DNA of 64,000 nucleotides from Alphaproteobacteria bacterium (lineage in GTDB: Bacteria > Pseudomonadota > Alphaproteobacteria > Rhodospirillales > Rhodospirillaceae). This document shows positions 53,558-62,315 of the stretch, piece after piece. The translations under genes were made by a program, and so were the position numbers. The notes below the pieces were generated by a model that worked only from the letters and a program-made list of their open reading frames with translations, was not told the DNA's origin and ran no database searches. Every line of letters starts with the position of its first letter. Position 1 is the first letter of the stretch. The DNA is taken from positions 1 through 64,000 of the forward strand of contig JAUVUZ010000003.1 in NCBI GenBank assembly GCA_030604885.1, given 5' to 3'.

Positions 53558-54961
53558 ATGGCGGACGCCGCGCTTCCGAAGATCCTGATCGTCGAAGACA
53601 CACCGTCGATGGCGGAACTCTACGCCGCCTTCCTCGACGGTTGCGGCTACGAGATCCGCTTCGCCGAAACCGGGCGCGCGGCGCTGGCGGCGATCCACGC
53701 CGACCTGCCCGACGTGGTGCTGCTCGACATCCACCTCCCCGACATTTCCGGCCTCGAAATCCTCAAGACCATCCAGGCGGAGGAGCTTCCCTGCGCCTGC
53801 ATCGTCATCACCGCCCACGGCACCATCAACGTCGCGGTGGAGGCGATGCAGGGCGGCGCGCGGGACTTCCTGGTCAAGCCGTTCTCCAAGGACCGCCTGG
53901 TGGTGACGGTGCGCAACGTCGCCCAGCACGCCTCGTTGCAGCGCATCGTCGAAAGCCTGAAGGACGACTTCGGCCGCAGCGGCTTCTACGGCATCATCGG
54001 CTCGTCGCTGCCGATGCAGGCGGTCTACCGCACCATCGATTCGGTCGCGCCCTCCCGCGCCACCGTGTTCATCACCGGCGAAAGCGGCACCGGCAAGGAA
54101 ATGTGCGCCGAGGCGGTCCACCGCGCCAGCCCGCGCCGCGACAAGCCGTTCATCGCGCTCAACTGCGGCGCGATTCCGCGCGAGCTGATGGAAAGCGAAA
54201 TCTTCGGCCACGTGAAGGGCGCCTTCACCGGTGCCGCCACCGACCGCGAGGGCGCGGCGCGGCGCGCCGACGGCGGCACCCTGTTCCTCGACGAGATCTG
54301 CGAGATGGATCTCGACCTGCAAACCAAGCTGCTGCGCTTCGTCCAGACCGGCATGGTGCAGAAGGTGGGCGGCGACCGCACCGAGAAGGTGGACGTGCGC
54401 TTCATCTGCGCCACCAACAAGGACCCGTGGGCGGAGGTGGAGGCCGGGCGCTTCCGCGAAGATCTCTACTACCGCCTCCACGTCATCCCGATCGTCCTGC
54501 CGCCCCTGCGCACCCGCGACGCCGACGTCATCGAGATCGCGCGCGAGGTGCTCAACCGCCTGTCGCGGGAGGAGGGCAAGGCGTTCCAGGGCTTCAGTTC
54601 CGAGGCGGAGGCGCGGCTGCTGGCGTTCCACTGGCCCGGCAACGTCCGCCAGTTGCAGAACGTCCTGCGCAACGTGGTAGTGCTCAACGACGGCCCCCGC
54701 GTCGAGGTGTCGATGCTGCCCGAGGCGCTGATGAAGGGCGGCGCGCCGCTGGTCGTCCCGGCCGCTCCCGCGCCGCCGCCCGCCGCCGGTCCCCTCACCG
54801 AGGACGGCATCCGCCCGCTCTGGATCACCGAGAAGGAGACCATCGAGGCGGCGATTGCCGCGTGCGGCGGCAACGTCCCCCGCGCCGCCGCCCGCCTCGA
54901 GATCAGCGCGTCGACGATCTACCGCAAAAAAATGACATGGGACGACGCCAAGCCCTCGTAA
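53558..54961 (+). CDS. sigma-54-dependent response regulator (NtrC/LuxO type)
   Basis: 467 residues: receiver (about 1-125, D57 in VVLLDIHLPDISG, K107 in FLVKPFS), AAA+ domain (about 145-380) with Walker A GESGTGKE at 174-181, the sigma-54 contact loop GAFTGA at 221-226, Walker B GGTLFLDEICEMD, and a Fis-type helix-turn-helix (about 415-460, IEAAIAACGGNVPRAAARLEI then SASTIYRKK). It activates RpoN-dependent promoters when phosphorylated. No kinase lies next to it. It starts 94 bp after phoB and could have its own promoter. Target unknown. Confidence 0.94.
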   Translation: MADAALPKILIVEDTPSMAELYAAFLDGCGYEIRFAETGRAALAAIHADLPDVVLLDIHLPDISGLEILKTIQAEELPCACIVITAHGTINVAVEAMQGGARDFLVKPFSKDRLVVTVRNVAQHASLQRIVESLKDDFGRSGFYGIIGSSLPMQAVYRTIDSVAPSRATVFITGESGTGKEMCAEAVHRASPRRDKPFIALNCGAIPRELMESEIFGHVKGAFTGAATDREGAARRADGGTLFLDEICEMDLDLQTKLLRFVQTGMVQKVGGDRTEKVDVRFICATNKDPWAEVEAGRFREDLYYRLHVIPIVLPPLRTRDADVIEIAREVLNRLSREEGKAFQGFSSEAEARLLAFHWPGNVRQLQNVLRNVVVLNDGPRVEVSMLPEALMKGGAPLVVPAAPAPPPAAGPLTEDGIRPLWITEKETIEAAIAACGGNVPRAAARLEISASTIYRKKMTWDDAKPS

Positions 54962-55120
54962 ATCCTACTCGGGCGGACGCCTGGCACGGAGGGTCTGCGC
55001 TTCCGGTGCTCACGGGCGGACGCCCGCTCCGCTCCGGTTCTCGACCCCCCGTACCATCCGCCTCGCCCGAGCGAATTTCCGAAGGCTTGGCGCATCCGCC
55101 GCCCGGCGCCCACCCACACA

Positions 55121-55151
55121 TCGTCACCCCCGGCTCGACCGGGGGTCCATG
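55121..55151. repeat. REP-like palindrome
   Basis: TCGTCACCCCCGG then CTCGA then CCGGGGGTCCATG: a short GC hairpin (55126-55146) with the GTCA and TCCATG flanks of a palindromic element widespread in alphaproteobacterial intergenic regions. It lies in the 228-bp gap between two converging genes. Confidence 0.55.
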
Positions 55152-55189
55152 CGTCCGCCCGAATGCCCGGGGAGGCAGGGCAGGGGCGG

Positions 55190-55711
55190 TCAGCCTTCGT
55201 AGACGGCGAGGGAGGCGCAGGGGAAATCGAGCTTCTGGCGGCCGCCGAGGGCGGTGAGTTCGAGAATCGTCGCGGCGCCCGCCACCGTGCCGCCCACCTT
55301 GCGTATCAGGTCCGCCGCCGCGCGCATCGTGCCGCCGGTGGCGAGGAGGTCGTCGAGGATCACCACCCGCGCGCCGGGCTTCACCGCGTCGGTCTGGATC
55401 TCGATGGTGTCGGTGCCATATTCGAGGGCGTACTCGTAAGGGATCGTCGGCCCCGGCAGCTTGCCCTTCTTGCGGACCATGAAAAAGCCGCGGCGGAGCC
55501 GGAGCGCCAGCGGCGCGGCGACGAGAAAGCCGCGGGACTCGATTCCCGCCAGCACGTCCGGACGCCAATCACAGACAATCTCGGCGAGTTCGTCCATGGT
55601 CGCCTGCCAAGCGGCCGAATCCGCAAGCAGCGTGGAGATGTCGTAGAACAGAATTCCGGGTTTGGGGAAATCCGGCACCGAGCGGATGTGACTCTTGATG
55701 TCGATGCGCAT
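55190..55711 (-). CDS. apt: adenine phosphoribosyltransferase
   Basis: 173 residues, purine salvage: adenine plus PRPP to [21 protein letters not shown] (about 9-26) is the Apt N-terminal signature; [24 protein letters not shown] and the PRPP motif [12 protein letters not shown] (116-127) follow. The ATG at 55711 fits the family N-terminus; the longer upstream frame is unrelated. Monocistronic, converging with the sigma-54 regulator. Confidence 0.96.
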   Translation of the reverse strand: MRIDIKSHIRSVPDFPKPGILFYDISTLLADSAAWQATMDELAEIVCDWRPDVLAGIESRGFLVAAPLALRLRRGFFMVRKKGKLPGPTIPYEYALEYGTDTIEIQTDAVKPGARVVILDDLLATGGTMRAAADLIRKVGGTVAGAATILELTALGGRQKLDFPCASLAVYEG

Positions 55712-55815
55712 GACCGGCGTTTCCCCCCAAAGCTTCGTAGTCGTTCCGGTTTCCACAATAGAGGATCGCAAAGCGGACGCAAGCATGGCGGCGCCCGACG
55801 CGCCGATGGGTTTTG

Positions 55816-55845
55816 TTGGCGGCCGTTGGATTAAATCGGTATAGT
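55816..55845 (+). promoter_or_regulatory. sigma-70-like promoter of the DUF2336 gene
   Basis: TTGGCG (55816-55821), 18-bp spacer, TATAGT (55840-55845), in an AT-richer stretch 56 bp before the chosen ATG. Both hexamers are close to consensus for a GC-rich genome. Confidence 0.5.
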
Positions 55846-55900
55846 GTTCAATCAACAAGTGTTCGCCGTCGGGGGCGACCTAGATGGAGGTGCCGCGGGG

Positions 55901-57028
55901 ATGACTGAAACCCGCCTGACCGAAAGCGACGTTCGCAACCTGCTGAGCGATCCGTCCGCCGAGACCCGTGCGCAGACCGCCGCCAAGCTCGCGCTCCAGT
56001 TCGACCAGGGCGACCTTTCGCCCTCCGAGCGGGCGATGGCGGAAGAGATCTTCCGCATCATGGTCAAGGACGCGGAGGTGCGCGTGCGCGAGGCGCTCGC
56101 CCTCAACCTCAAGGAAAACCCCAACGTCCCCCACGACGTGGCGATGACGCTGGCGAAGGACGTCGACCAGGTGGCGCTGCCGCTGCTGCAGTTCAGCGAA
56201 ATCCTCACCGACGACGACCTGGTGCAGATCGTCCGTTCGCAGAACCCGGCGAAGCAGAAGGCGATCGCCGGGCGCCCGTTCGTCTCGGCGGTGGTGGCCG
56301 AGGAGATCGTCGAGCGCGCCGACAAGGACGCGGTGGTGACCCTGGTCGCCAACGAGGGCGCCGAACTCACCGAAACCTCGCTCGAAAAGGTGATCGACAA
56401 GTTCGGCGAGGACGAAGAGATCCACGCGCCGATGGTGGGGCGCTCGACCCTGCCGGTGACGATCGTCGAGCGGCTGGTCCACCGGGTGTCGGAGAGCCTG
56501 CGCCAGCACCTCCTCACCCATCACGAGATGCCGCCCACGATCGCCGCCGACCTGATCCTCCAGGCGCGCGAGCGGGCCACCATCAACCTCTCCACCGGCT
56601 CGACCGAGGAAGACGTGGAGCGCCTCGTCAACCAGCTCTACGCCAACGGTCGCCTCACCCCCTCCATCGTCCTGCGCGCCCTGTGCATGGGCGACATGAA
56701 GTTCTTCGAATACGCGATGGCGCGCCGCGTCGGCATTCCGGTGCTCAACGCGCGGATGCTGATCCACGATTCGGGCGTCCTCGGCCTCGACGGCCTCTAC
56801 GGCAAGTCGGGCATGCCGCGCGGCTTCTACCCCGCGGTCAAGGCGGCGATCGCGGTGGCGAAGGAAATGTCGTACGACGGCGAGGAGGGCGACCGCGAAC
56901 GCTACGCCCGGCGGATGCTGGAGCGGGTGCTCACCCAATACGGCGACCTCGGCGTCGAGTTCGACAAGGACGACCTCGAGTATCTGCTCGCCAAGATGAA
57001 CGACCTGCCGCCCGCCACCGCGTCCTGA
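55901..57028 (+). CDS. DUF2336 domain protein
   Basis: 375 residues, almost wholly alpha-helical with HEAT-like repeats (LLSDPSAETRAQTAAKLALQ, EEIFRIMVKDAEVRVREALA, VPHDVAMTLAKDVDQVALPLL each read as one helix pair). DUF2336 proteins are typical of alphaproteobacteria; related PatU/CreA-type proteins have been suggested to act in signalling, but no function is established. No signal peptide or membrane helix. The ATG at 55901 follows GGAGG at 10 nt; an in-frame ATG at 55844 would extend it by 19 residues across the promoter region and is less likely. Confidence 0.88.
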   Translation: MTETRLTESDVRNLLSDPSAETRAQTAAKLALQFDQGDLSPSERAMAEEIFRIMVKDAEVRVREALALNLKENPNVPHDVAMTLAKDVDQVALPLLQFSEILTDDDLVQIVRSQNPAKQKAIAGRPFVSAVVAEEIVERADKDAVVTLVANEGAELTETSLEKVIDKFGEDEEIHAPMVGRSTLPVTIVERLVHRVSESLRQHLLTHHEMPPTIAADLILQARERATINLSTGSTEEDVERLVNQLYANGRLTPSIVLRALCMGDMKFFEYAMARRVGIPVLNARMLIHDSGVLGLDGLYGKSGMPRGFYPAVKAAIAVAKEMSYDGEEGDRERYARRMLERVLTQYGDLGVEFDKDDLEYLLAKMNDLPPATAS

Positions 57029-57047
57029 CGCGGACGGCGCCGACCGA

Positions 57048-57079
57048 AACCGCTCCGGAGCGATCCGGGGCGGTTTTTT
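57048..57079 (+). terminator. intrinsic terminator of the DUF2336 gene
   Basis: A 10-bp stem ACCGCTCCGG / CCGGGGCGGT (one G-T pair) followed by six T, 20 bp after the stop codon. Confidence 0.9.
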
Positions 57080-57564
57080 CATGCACCGCGACCCGCGATT
57101 CGCCGCCCCCGCCCCGGTCGGGTGGGGCGGGGCACGCGAAAGAGGGCGGCCGCGCGTCGCGGCGGCAACAAGCTTGCGTGTCCGGCGGGCGTGATGAAAA
57201 TATCGGCAACGATGTGGCGCGAGAAACGGCATTTCGTTGCGGCGACCCTGCCCTGTCGGGTTGGTGACACGGCGACGGGGAGAAAGTTGATTTTTCCCCC
57301 GGCGATAGTTATGACTGGCGGGCGCGTTCCCGCAGAGATGAAAAAGCCGGGGCGGCAAGGGTTCCGGCCCGCCACACGGCGCGGTTCATCGGCCGCCCGG
57401 CAAGTCGCCATCCGCCGGGAAGGTCTCCGATCCTTCGGAATTCTTTGGAATTTCATGAGACGACACGGCGTGTTCCGCACCGATAAGGCGGAAGCGGCGG
57501 GTTTTTGTTTTTTCTGAGGCGACGGCGCGGGGGCGCGGTCGCCCGGCGTGCGTAGGGGATGCGA
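57080..57564. other. intergenic region with reduced coding bias
   Basis: About 480 bp. An open frame runs through it (57122-57517, plus) but its codon use lacks the strong wobble G/C of real genes here and its translation is basic and low in family resemblance. AT-richer patches at about 57190-57230, 57280-57320 and 57435-57520 suggest promoter or leader sequence for the aminopeptidase gene. I could not match it to a known riboswitch. Confidence 0.4.
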
Positions 57565-58710
57565 ATGATCGAGGCATTGCGTGGTGAAGAATTGTGCGCG
57601 CTGGTGCGGCGGGTGTTCCTGCCCCGGCCGGGGGAAAGCCGCCTCGCGATTCTCGTCGACCTGCCCGACGCGGTGGTGCCCGACACCGCCGATTGGGCGA
57701 CCCGCCGCGCCATCGCCGCGGGCTGGCTGGCCGAATTCCAGGCCCATGCCGACGCCCTCGGCCTGACGCCGGTTCTGGTGCTCTACCGCAACGCCCACAC
57801 CAACAACGGCGACCTGCCGGAGCGCTGCTGGATTCACGCGGGCGGCGCGCTGCCCGCCCGCGCCGAGGATCTCGATCCGGCGGCCTCGGTGCCGTTCGCC
57901 GAGGTGCTGGCGGCGCATCCGATCCTGCTGGCGCCGACGCAGTTCTCCGCCACCGCGCCGCTCAAGGTGGCGGCCAAGGTTCACGGCTTCCGCGCCGCCA
58001 CCATGGGCGGCTTCTGCGAGGGGATGATCCCGGCGCTGCGCCTCGACTACGCCGAGGTCAACCGCCGCGTCGGCCTCCTCGCCGACCTGCTCGACCGCGC
58101 CGAGGGGGCGGACCTGGTGTTCGCCCATCCGGCGGGCGAAAGCCGCCTGCACCTCGACCTGCGCTTCCGCCACGCCCACCGCTCCGGCGGCCTGCTGCCC
58201 GAGGCGGGGGCGGGCAACCTGCCCTCCGGCGAGGCCTACATCGTGCCCTACGAGGGCGAGGGCGAGCCGAGCCGCAGCGCCGGGGAGCTGCCGGTGCAGC
58301 TTTCGGGCGAGGTGGTGCGCTACCGCGTCGAGAACAACCGCGCCGTGGCGGTGGTGTCGGCAGGGCCGGTGTCCGCCGCCGAGGCGGCCAAGCTCGCCGC
58401 CGAACCGGCCTACGGCAACCTCGCCGAGCTGGGCCTCGGCGTGCTCGACGCCTTCGGGGTGAAGCCGATCGGCAAGGTGCTGCTGGACGAAAAGCTCGGC
58501 CTGCACATCGCCTTCGGCCGCAGCGAGCACTTCGGCGGCCGGGTGGGGCCGGGGGACTTCTCCGCCGCCGACGCGGTGATCCACATCGACCGCATCTACA
58601 CCCGCGACGTGCAGCCCGACGTGACGGTGAAGACCGCCGACCTGATGCTGTTCGACGGCACCCGCGTGGCGCTGATGCGCGACGGCGCCTACGCCGTCGA
58701 CTTTTCGTGA
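57565..58710 (+). CDS. M29-like aminopeptidase family protein
   Basis: 381 residues resembling M29 leucyl aminopeptidase/aminopeptidase T proteins and the related NicX dioxygenases. GNLPSGEAYIVPYEGEGEP (about 217-235) is the family metal-site segment; further conserved Glu/His are in NLAELGLGVLDAFG and GLHIAFGRSEHFGG with DAVIHIDRIY at the end. As peptidase it would release N-terminal residues in the cytosol; ring-cleaving activity cannot be excluded. AGGGG precedes the ATG at 57565 with good spacing; an ATG two codons earlier (57559) is too close to it. Confidence 0.78.
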   Translation: MIEALRGEELCALVRRVFLPRPGESRLAILVDLPDAVVPDTADWATRRAIAAGWLAEFQAHADALGLTPVLVLYRNAHTNNGDLPERCWIHAGGALPARAEDLDPAASVPFAEVLAAHPILLAPTQFSATAPLKVAAKVHGFRAATMGGFCEGMIPALRLDYAEVNRRVGLLADLLDRAEGADLVFAHPAGESRLHLDLRFRHAHRSGGLLPEAGAGNLPSGEAYIVPYEGEGEPSRSAGELPVQLSGEVVRYRVENNRAVAVVSAGPVSAAEAAKLAAEPAYGNLAELGLGVLDAFGVKPIGKVLLDEKLGLHIAFGRSEHFGGRVGPGDFSAADAVIHIDRIYTRDVQPDVTVKTADLMLFDGTRVALMRDGAYAVDFS

Positions 58711-58820
58711 ATTGGACCCGCGTTCAGCGGGCCGGGGACCGGCCGCGACGGCCGGAATAACAAATGCCCGGAACAACCGGGCGGGGTCTCTGCAACCCAT
58801 TCCTGTGGGGGACTGATATT

Positions 58821-60194
58821 TTGGGAATCGTTCTTTCGCTGATCGTGACGTTCTGGACGGGGTATCTCGTCGTCAAGAAATACAAGCCGCAGCCGGTGCT
58901 GTTCATCGCCGGCTTCGCGCTGATGTTCGCCGCCGTGGCCCTCGGCCTCGGCACCATCCTGCCTGAGAAGGAGAGCACCGGCCTGGTGCTGTTCGACGCC
59001 TTCGAGTTCGTCAAGAAGACCCTGTCGTCGAACGTCGCGGGCCTCGGCCTCAACATCATGGCGGTGGCCGGGTTCGCCCGCTACATGGACCACATCGGCG
59101 CCTCGGGCGCGCTGGTGCGCCTCACCATCAAGCCGCTGCTGGCGCTCAAAGCCCCTTATCTGGTGATGTCGGGCGCGTGGGTGCTCGGGATGTTCCTCGG
59201 CCTCGCCATCAACAGCGCCTCGGGCCTCGCGATGCTGCTGATGGTGACGGTGTTCCCGATCCTCGTCAGCCTCGGCGTCAGCCGCCTCTCGGCGGTGGCG
59301 GCGATCGCCACCACCCTCTGCCTCGACTGGAGCCCGAGCGACACCGGCACCCTGCTCGCCGCCTCGACCGCCGGGATCGAGCCGGTGCGCTATTGGGTGG
59401 AGTATCAGGTTCCGGTGGCCGCGGTGGTGATTCCGATCGTCGCGGTGCTGCACTTCTGGACCCAGAAGTGGCTCGACAAGCGCGACGGCCACATCGTCGC
59501 CCCCGCCGCGCCGGTGGCGCCGATCGACGCGGGCGACAAGCCGCTCAAGACCGCGCCGATGGCCTACGCGATCCTGCCGGTGCTGCCGCTCGGCCTGATC
59601 CTGGCGTTCAGCCACCTGTGGATCAGCTGGATCAAGATGGACATCATCAAGGCGATGCTGATCGGCCTCGCCATCGGCATGATCGTCGAATACCTCCGCA
59701 CCCGCGACGCGCGCAAGACCCTGGGGGACATCCAGGTGTTCTTCGACGGCCTCGGCATGCAGATGGCCAACGTCATCACCCTGATCGTGGCGGGCCAGAC
59801 CTTCGCCAAGGGCCTCGTCGCCATCGGCACCATCGACACCATCATCAACTCGGCGCAAAGCTCCGGCTTCGGCGCGGTGGGGATGATCCTGGTGATGATC
59901 GCGATCATCGCGGTGTCGTCGGTGATCATGGGGTCGGGCAACGCGCCGTTCTTCGCCTTCGCCGCCCTCACGCCCACGGTGGCGGCGAAGATGTCGCTCG
60001 CTCCGGTGGTGATGCTGCTGCCGATGCATTTCGCCGCCTCGGCCGCGCGCGCGATGTCGCCGATCACCGCGGTGATCGTGGTGGCCTCGGGCATGGGCGG
60101 GGTGTCGCCCTTCGACGTGGTCAAACGCACCGCGATCCCAATGACCGGCGCCCTGATCGCCCTCACCGCCGCGAACTTCGCGTTCTTCTACTGA
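58821..60194 (+). CDS. dcuC: DcuC family C4-dicarboxylate transporter
   Basis: 457 residues, about twelve membrane helices. GIVLSLIVTFWTGYLVVKKY starts the first helix; GGFARYMDHIGAS-like AVAGFARYMDHIGASGALV, NSASGLAMLLMVTVFPILV, TLCLDWSPSDTGTLLAAS and GSGNAPFFAFAALTP are typical of DcuC. The family exchanges or exports succinate, fumarate and similar acids. I prefer the TTG at 58821 because GGGGGA lies 8 nt before it and the first helix then begins at once; an ATG at 58764 in frame would add 19 polar residues. Terminator at the end. Confidence 0.88.
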   Translation: MGIVLSLIVTFWTGYLVVKKYKPQPVLFIAGFALMFAAVALGLGTILPEKESTGLVLFDAFEFVKKTLSSNVAGLGLNIMAVAGFARYMDHIGASGALVRLTIKPLLALKAPYLVMSGAWVLGMFLGLAINSASGLAMLLMVTVFPILVSLGVSRLSAVAAIATTLCLDWSPSDTGTLLAASTAGIEPVRYWVEYQVPVAAVVIPIVAVLHFWTQKWLDKRDGHIVAPAAPVAPIDAGDKPLKTAPMAYAILPVLPLGLILAFSHLWISWIKMDIIKAMLIGLAIGMIVEYLRTRDARKTLGDIQVFFDGLGMQMANVITLIVAGQTFAKGLVAIGTIDTIINSAQSSGFGAVGMILVMIAIIAVSSVIMGSGNAPFFAFAALTPTVAAKMSLAPVVMLLPMHFAASAARAMSPITAVIVVASGMGGVSPFDVVKRTAIPMTGALIALTAANFAFFY

Positions 60195-60218
60195 GACTAC
60201 GCCGATCGCACGCCTGCA

Positions 60219-60249
60219 AAAACGCCCCGGAACCTCCGGGGCGTTTTCC
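60219..60249 (+). terminator. intrinsic terminator of dcuC
   Basis: AACGCCCCGG / CCGGGGCGTT, loop AACCT, then TTCC; upstream A-run on the other strand. It marks the left border of normal high-GC sequence. Confidence 0.85.
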
Positions 60250-60442
60250 GTTGTGGGCGGGGGCCGGAAGGGGGCAGGCCGGTTTCGGTGGGTTCGCGAA
60301 AAGCTATCGACCGGCTAGGAAGATAACGCCTATTCGCTTCGTCTCGGGGGGGGACACCCCAGGCCCTGGGGCAGAACCACAGAAGCCGCCTAGAAATGAT
60401 TGAGGTCGGCTCGGCGCACATACCCCGAAGCGGTCCATTGGC

Positions 60443-60586
60443 CTAGATAAAGTAGTAAAACAACATCCCAGAGCCAAAACACATAACGGATACGGCAACA
60501 CCAACGCGTGCGCGCCGACACCGTTCTGACAAATCAGACAAGAATATTGCCATTCCAGCCACGCGCGCCAGACGTGACAATTTCAT
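60443..60586 (-). CDS. putative small membrane protein (47 aa)
   Basis: MKLSRLARVAGMAIFLSD starts the frame; a basic middle (ERCRRARVG) is followed by a membrane helix VAVSVMCFGSGMLFYYF at the C-terminus. It follows the 29-residue frame by 18 bp on the same strand. No good SD is seen and I know no family; it could be a chance frame. It lies in the low-GC segment divergent from the AbiTii gene. Confidence 0.25.
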   Translation of the reverse strand: MKLSRLARVAGMAIFLSDLSERCRRARVGVAVSVMCFGSGMLFYYFI

Positions 60587-60604
60587 AAATCGCCCATGGT
60601 CTTC

Positions 60605-60694
60605 TCACCAGAACAGATAAAAACGGAAGTGCAACACAAAGGCCGCGCCCCACGACAAAAGCACCAGAAAGAAAATAGCGTTATGTTCCGACAT
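60605..60694 (-). CDS. putative very small membrane protein (29 aa)
   Basis: The frame starts MSEHNAIFFLVLLSWG and continues AAFVLHFRFYLFW to a TGA: one hydrophobic helix with a short polar start. AGGGG lies 6 nt before the ATG, which is a better ribosome site than expected by chance. Single-helix proteins of this size occur in toxin and phage-defence loci, but no family is recognised. Confidence 0.3.
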   Translation of the reverse strand: MSEHNAIFFLVLLSWGAAFVLHFRFYLFW

Positions 60695-60993
60695 GGGATG
60701 CCCCTAACTGCGCTGACGAGAGATTGCAAAGATTTGGGCACTCGGTGAAACGGCCACGAAGGGCCGGAAGGGGACTAGCAGGTTTTGGCCTCAGCACTTA
60801 GAGAAGCAGACATTCGCGTTTAATAGGCGCGATGTCGATCCCTTCCCATTGCTGCCATTCTAGCCCAAAGCAGCACATAGCCGGCTCTGGTCGTGCGCGG
60901 ACTTTTGTCCTCAGCGTGGCAGGTCACCTCGACAAATCAAAACGAGGTAGTCATGCTGTCACTTAATGCGTCGAACTCACGAAAGGATGGCAA

Positions 60994-61251
60994 GTGGCCA
61001 AGCTATCTGCAAATGAAGCCTTTGACCTCGCAGGCGAAATATTAGCGGACCTTGAGCTTGAGCGACTACCGCTTTCCAGCTGCACAATGAAAACCGCGCG
61101 ACTCGCGCGGCTCCTTGGTGACGATGATCATTTTCTAATATTTAAGTATGAGCTCGCAGGGTACCCCTCAACTCCCGGTGGGGTGCGACCTGAAATATGG
61201 AGGCTCTGCTTAAAGGCACTTCGCGTCACAGAAAAAAAAGGTCGACAATAA
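60994..61251 (+). pseudogene. AbiTii-like abortive infection protein, N-terminal part (frameshifted)
   Basis: 85 codons from a GTG start (AAGGA 6 nt upstream) to a TAA. The sequence MAKLSANEAFDLAGEIL, KTARLARLLGDDDHFLIF and ELAGYPSTPGGVRPEIW has the pattern of the AbiTii N-terminal domain: a helix with RLA..LG, then a polar-acidic helix and the GYP turn. The frame ends shortly after a run of eight A (61232-61239). Reading one base later continues as KKKVDNKC.. into the next open frame, so both were one protein of about 365 residues. Low GC and A/T-rich codons indicate acquisition from elsewhere. Confidence 0.6.
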
Positions 61252-62095
61252 ATGTTCGTCGTTCAAGGAAGTAGCCGAGTTGAGATCAATCACAAGTATT
61301 GAGGAGAACGCATCTACATTGAAATTGAGGCTGAGTTACTTTCAGCCGCAACCGATAAGTATTTTCTCAGCCAATCCACATCAGTTCATTTCAACACCCG
61401 TACGCAACGTTTCCCTAGAGGCTCAGATAGCGGCCAACTATCGTGACGAAATGGCCAAATTAGCGTCCAGGCGCGCATTCATCTATGATTACGTTTTGTC
61501 TAGGTTATTTGAGTTGCGCGTATCATCAACCGCTGAAGAGATTTTTGAAGGATATAGAAAAAGAGTAGACAGTCATCTTAATGATCTCATACCGGATGAG
61601 CTGCGTCGATTGGAGTCAATCCGAGATAATCTTGGATCGGACAACCCTGAGGATTGGGCAAATGCCGGGCACAGCTGCCGACGGCTTCTACAAGTTGTTG
61701 CAGATGCTCTCTATCCCCCCTCCGATAAACCGGTAAAATCGGCTGGCGGGCGTGAAGTCAAGGTTGGCGCGGACAATTATATCAATAGGCTAGTGATGTT
61801 CTGTGAGGCCAAGGCGGCGTCTGGTGTATCATCCAAGGTAATAAGCGCAGACCTGAAGTTTATCGGTGAGAGGTTGGATGCTGTATTCTCTGCGACCCAG
61901 AAAGGATCACATGCGGAGATAGATATCTCAGAGGCTCAGAGATTTGTGATTCACACATATCTAGTTGTTGGAGATATTCTTGAACTGAATGCAGAATCAT
62001 CAACTCCAGAGGGCAAACTGGACGCTGCCGCAGAGATTTCTTCTGATGAGCTGACTCGTGCAGCGCCGCTTGCTTCAACAGACAAATCTGAATAG
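61241..62095 (+). pseudogene. AbiTii-like protein, C-terminal part (frameshifted)
   Basis: The open frame continues from the A8 tract to 62095; the first in-frame start-like codon is a TTG at 61280, without SD, as expected for the tail of a longer gene. SANPHQFISTPVRN (about 37-50), RRAFIYDYVLSRLFELRVS and NPEDWANAGHSCRRLLQVVADALYPP look like the body of AbiTii-type proteins that I recall, followed by LGADNYINR-like VGADNYINRLVMF and GSHAEIDISEAQRFVIHTYLVVGDIL. The domain may be a HEPN-like helical bundle. If a single base were removed from the A-run, the full protein would be restored. Confidence 0.6.
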
Positions 62096-62266
62096 ACGAC
62101 AGCACACGAAACCGTTCTGACGCGGGCTACCATTTGCGCGAAGTGGACCTTTCAGGGTCCACGAAGCGCCCCCGCTTGGTGCGGGCGGTCGAGGCGCTTG
62201 CTTGGGCGGGCAGGGGGGGTGCGGAATGATGCGGGGCAGCCGCTTCACGCGACACCGCTGAAAAGG

Positions 62267-62300
62267 AAACGGGGTCAGCCGTTTCCGGCTGACCCCGTTT
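62267..62300 (-). terminator. terminator of tRNA-Pro
   Basis: A 15-bp perfect stem AAACGGGGTCAGCCG / CGGCTGACCCCGTTT with a four-base loop. On the minus strand it is followed by CCTTTT and lies 16 bp after the tRNA 3' end. Confidence 0.85.
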
Positions 62301-62315
62301 GCTTTATTCGGCCCA

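Larger units (their letters stand above)
60250..62250. other. low-GC accessory segment next to tRNA-Pro
   Basis: Base composition drops clearly after about 60,300 and rises again after about 62,150, with A/T-ending codons and long A or T runs that are rare elsewhere in the window. It contains an AbiTii-like gene (interrupted) and two tiny hydrophobic frames. It ends beside the 3' end of tRNA-Pro(CGG), a usual integration target. No integrase or clear attachment repeat was found. The part 60,695-60,993 shows no gene to me. Confidence 0.7.

Noticed and set aside
57122-57517. 131-codon open frame between the DUF2336 and aminopeptidase genes
   Set aside because: Weak wobble bias, basic low-complexity translation and no SD; treated as intergenic.
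58764-58820. ATG at 58764 as start of dcuC
   Set aside because: The added 19 residues are polar and lack an SD; the TTG at 58821 is better placed. Kept as an alternative only.
61860-62105. 81-codon minus-strand open frame inside the AbiTii C-terminal part
   Set aside because: Lies opposite a recognisable coding frame and has no SD or family resemblance.
60520-62121. 11-bp direct repeat ACCGTTCTGAC at 60520-60530 and 62111-62121 as attachment sites
   Set aside because: Although it brackets the AbiTii gene, a match of this length is expected by chance in a region of this size, and it does not match the tRNA-Pro end.
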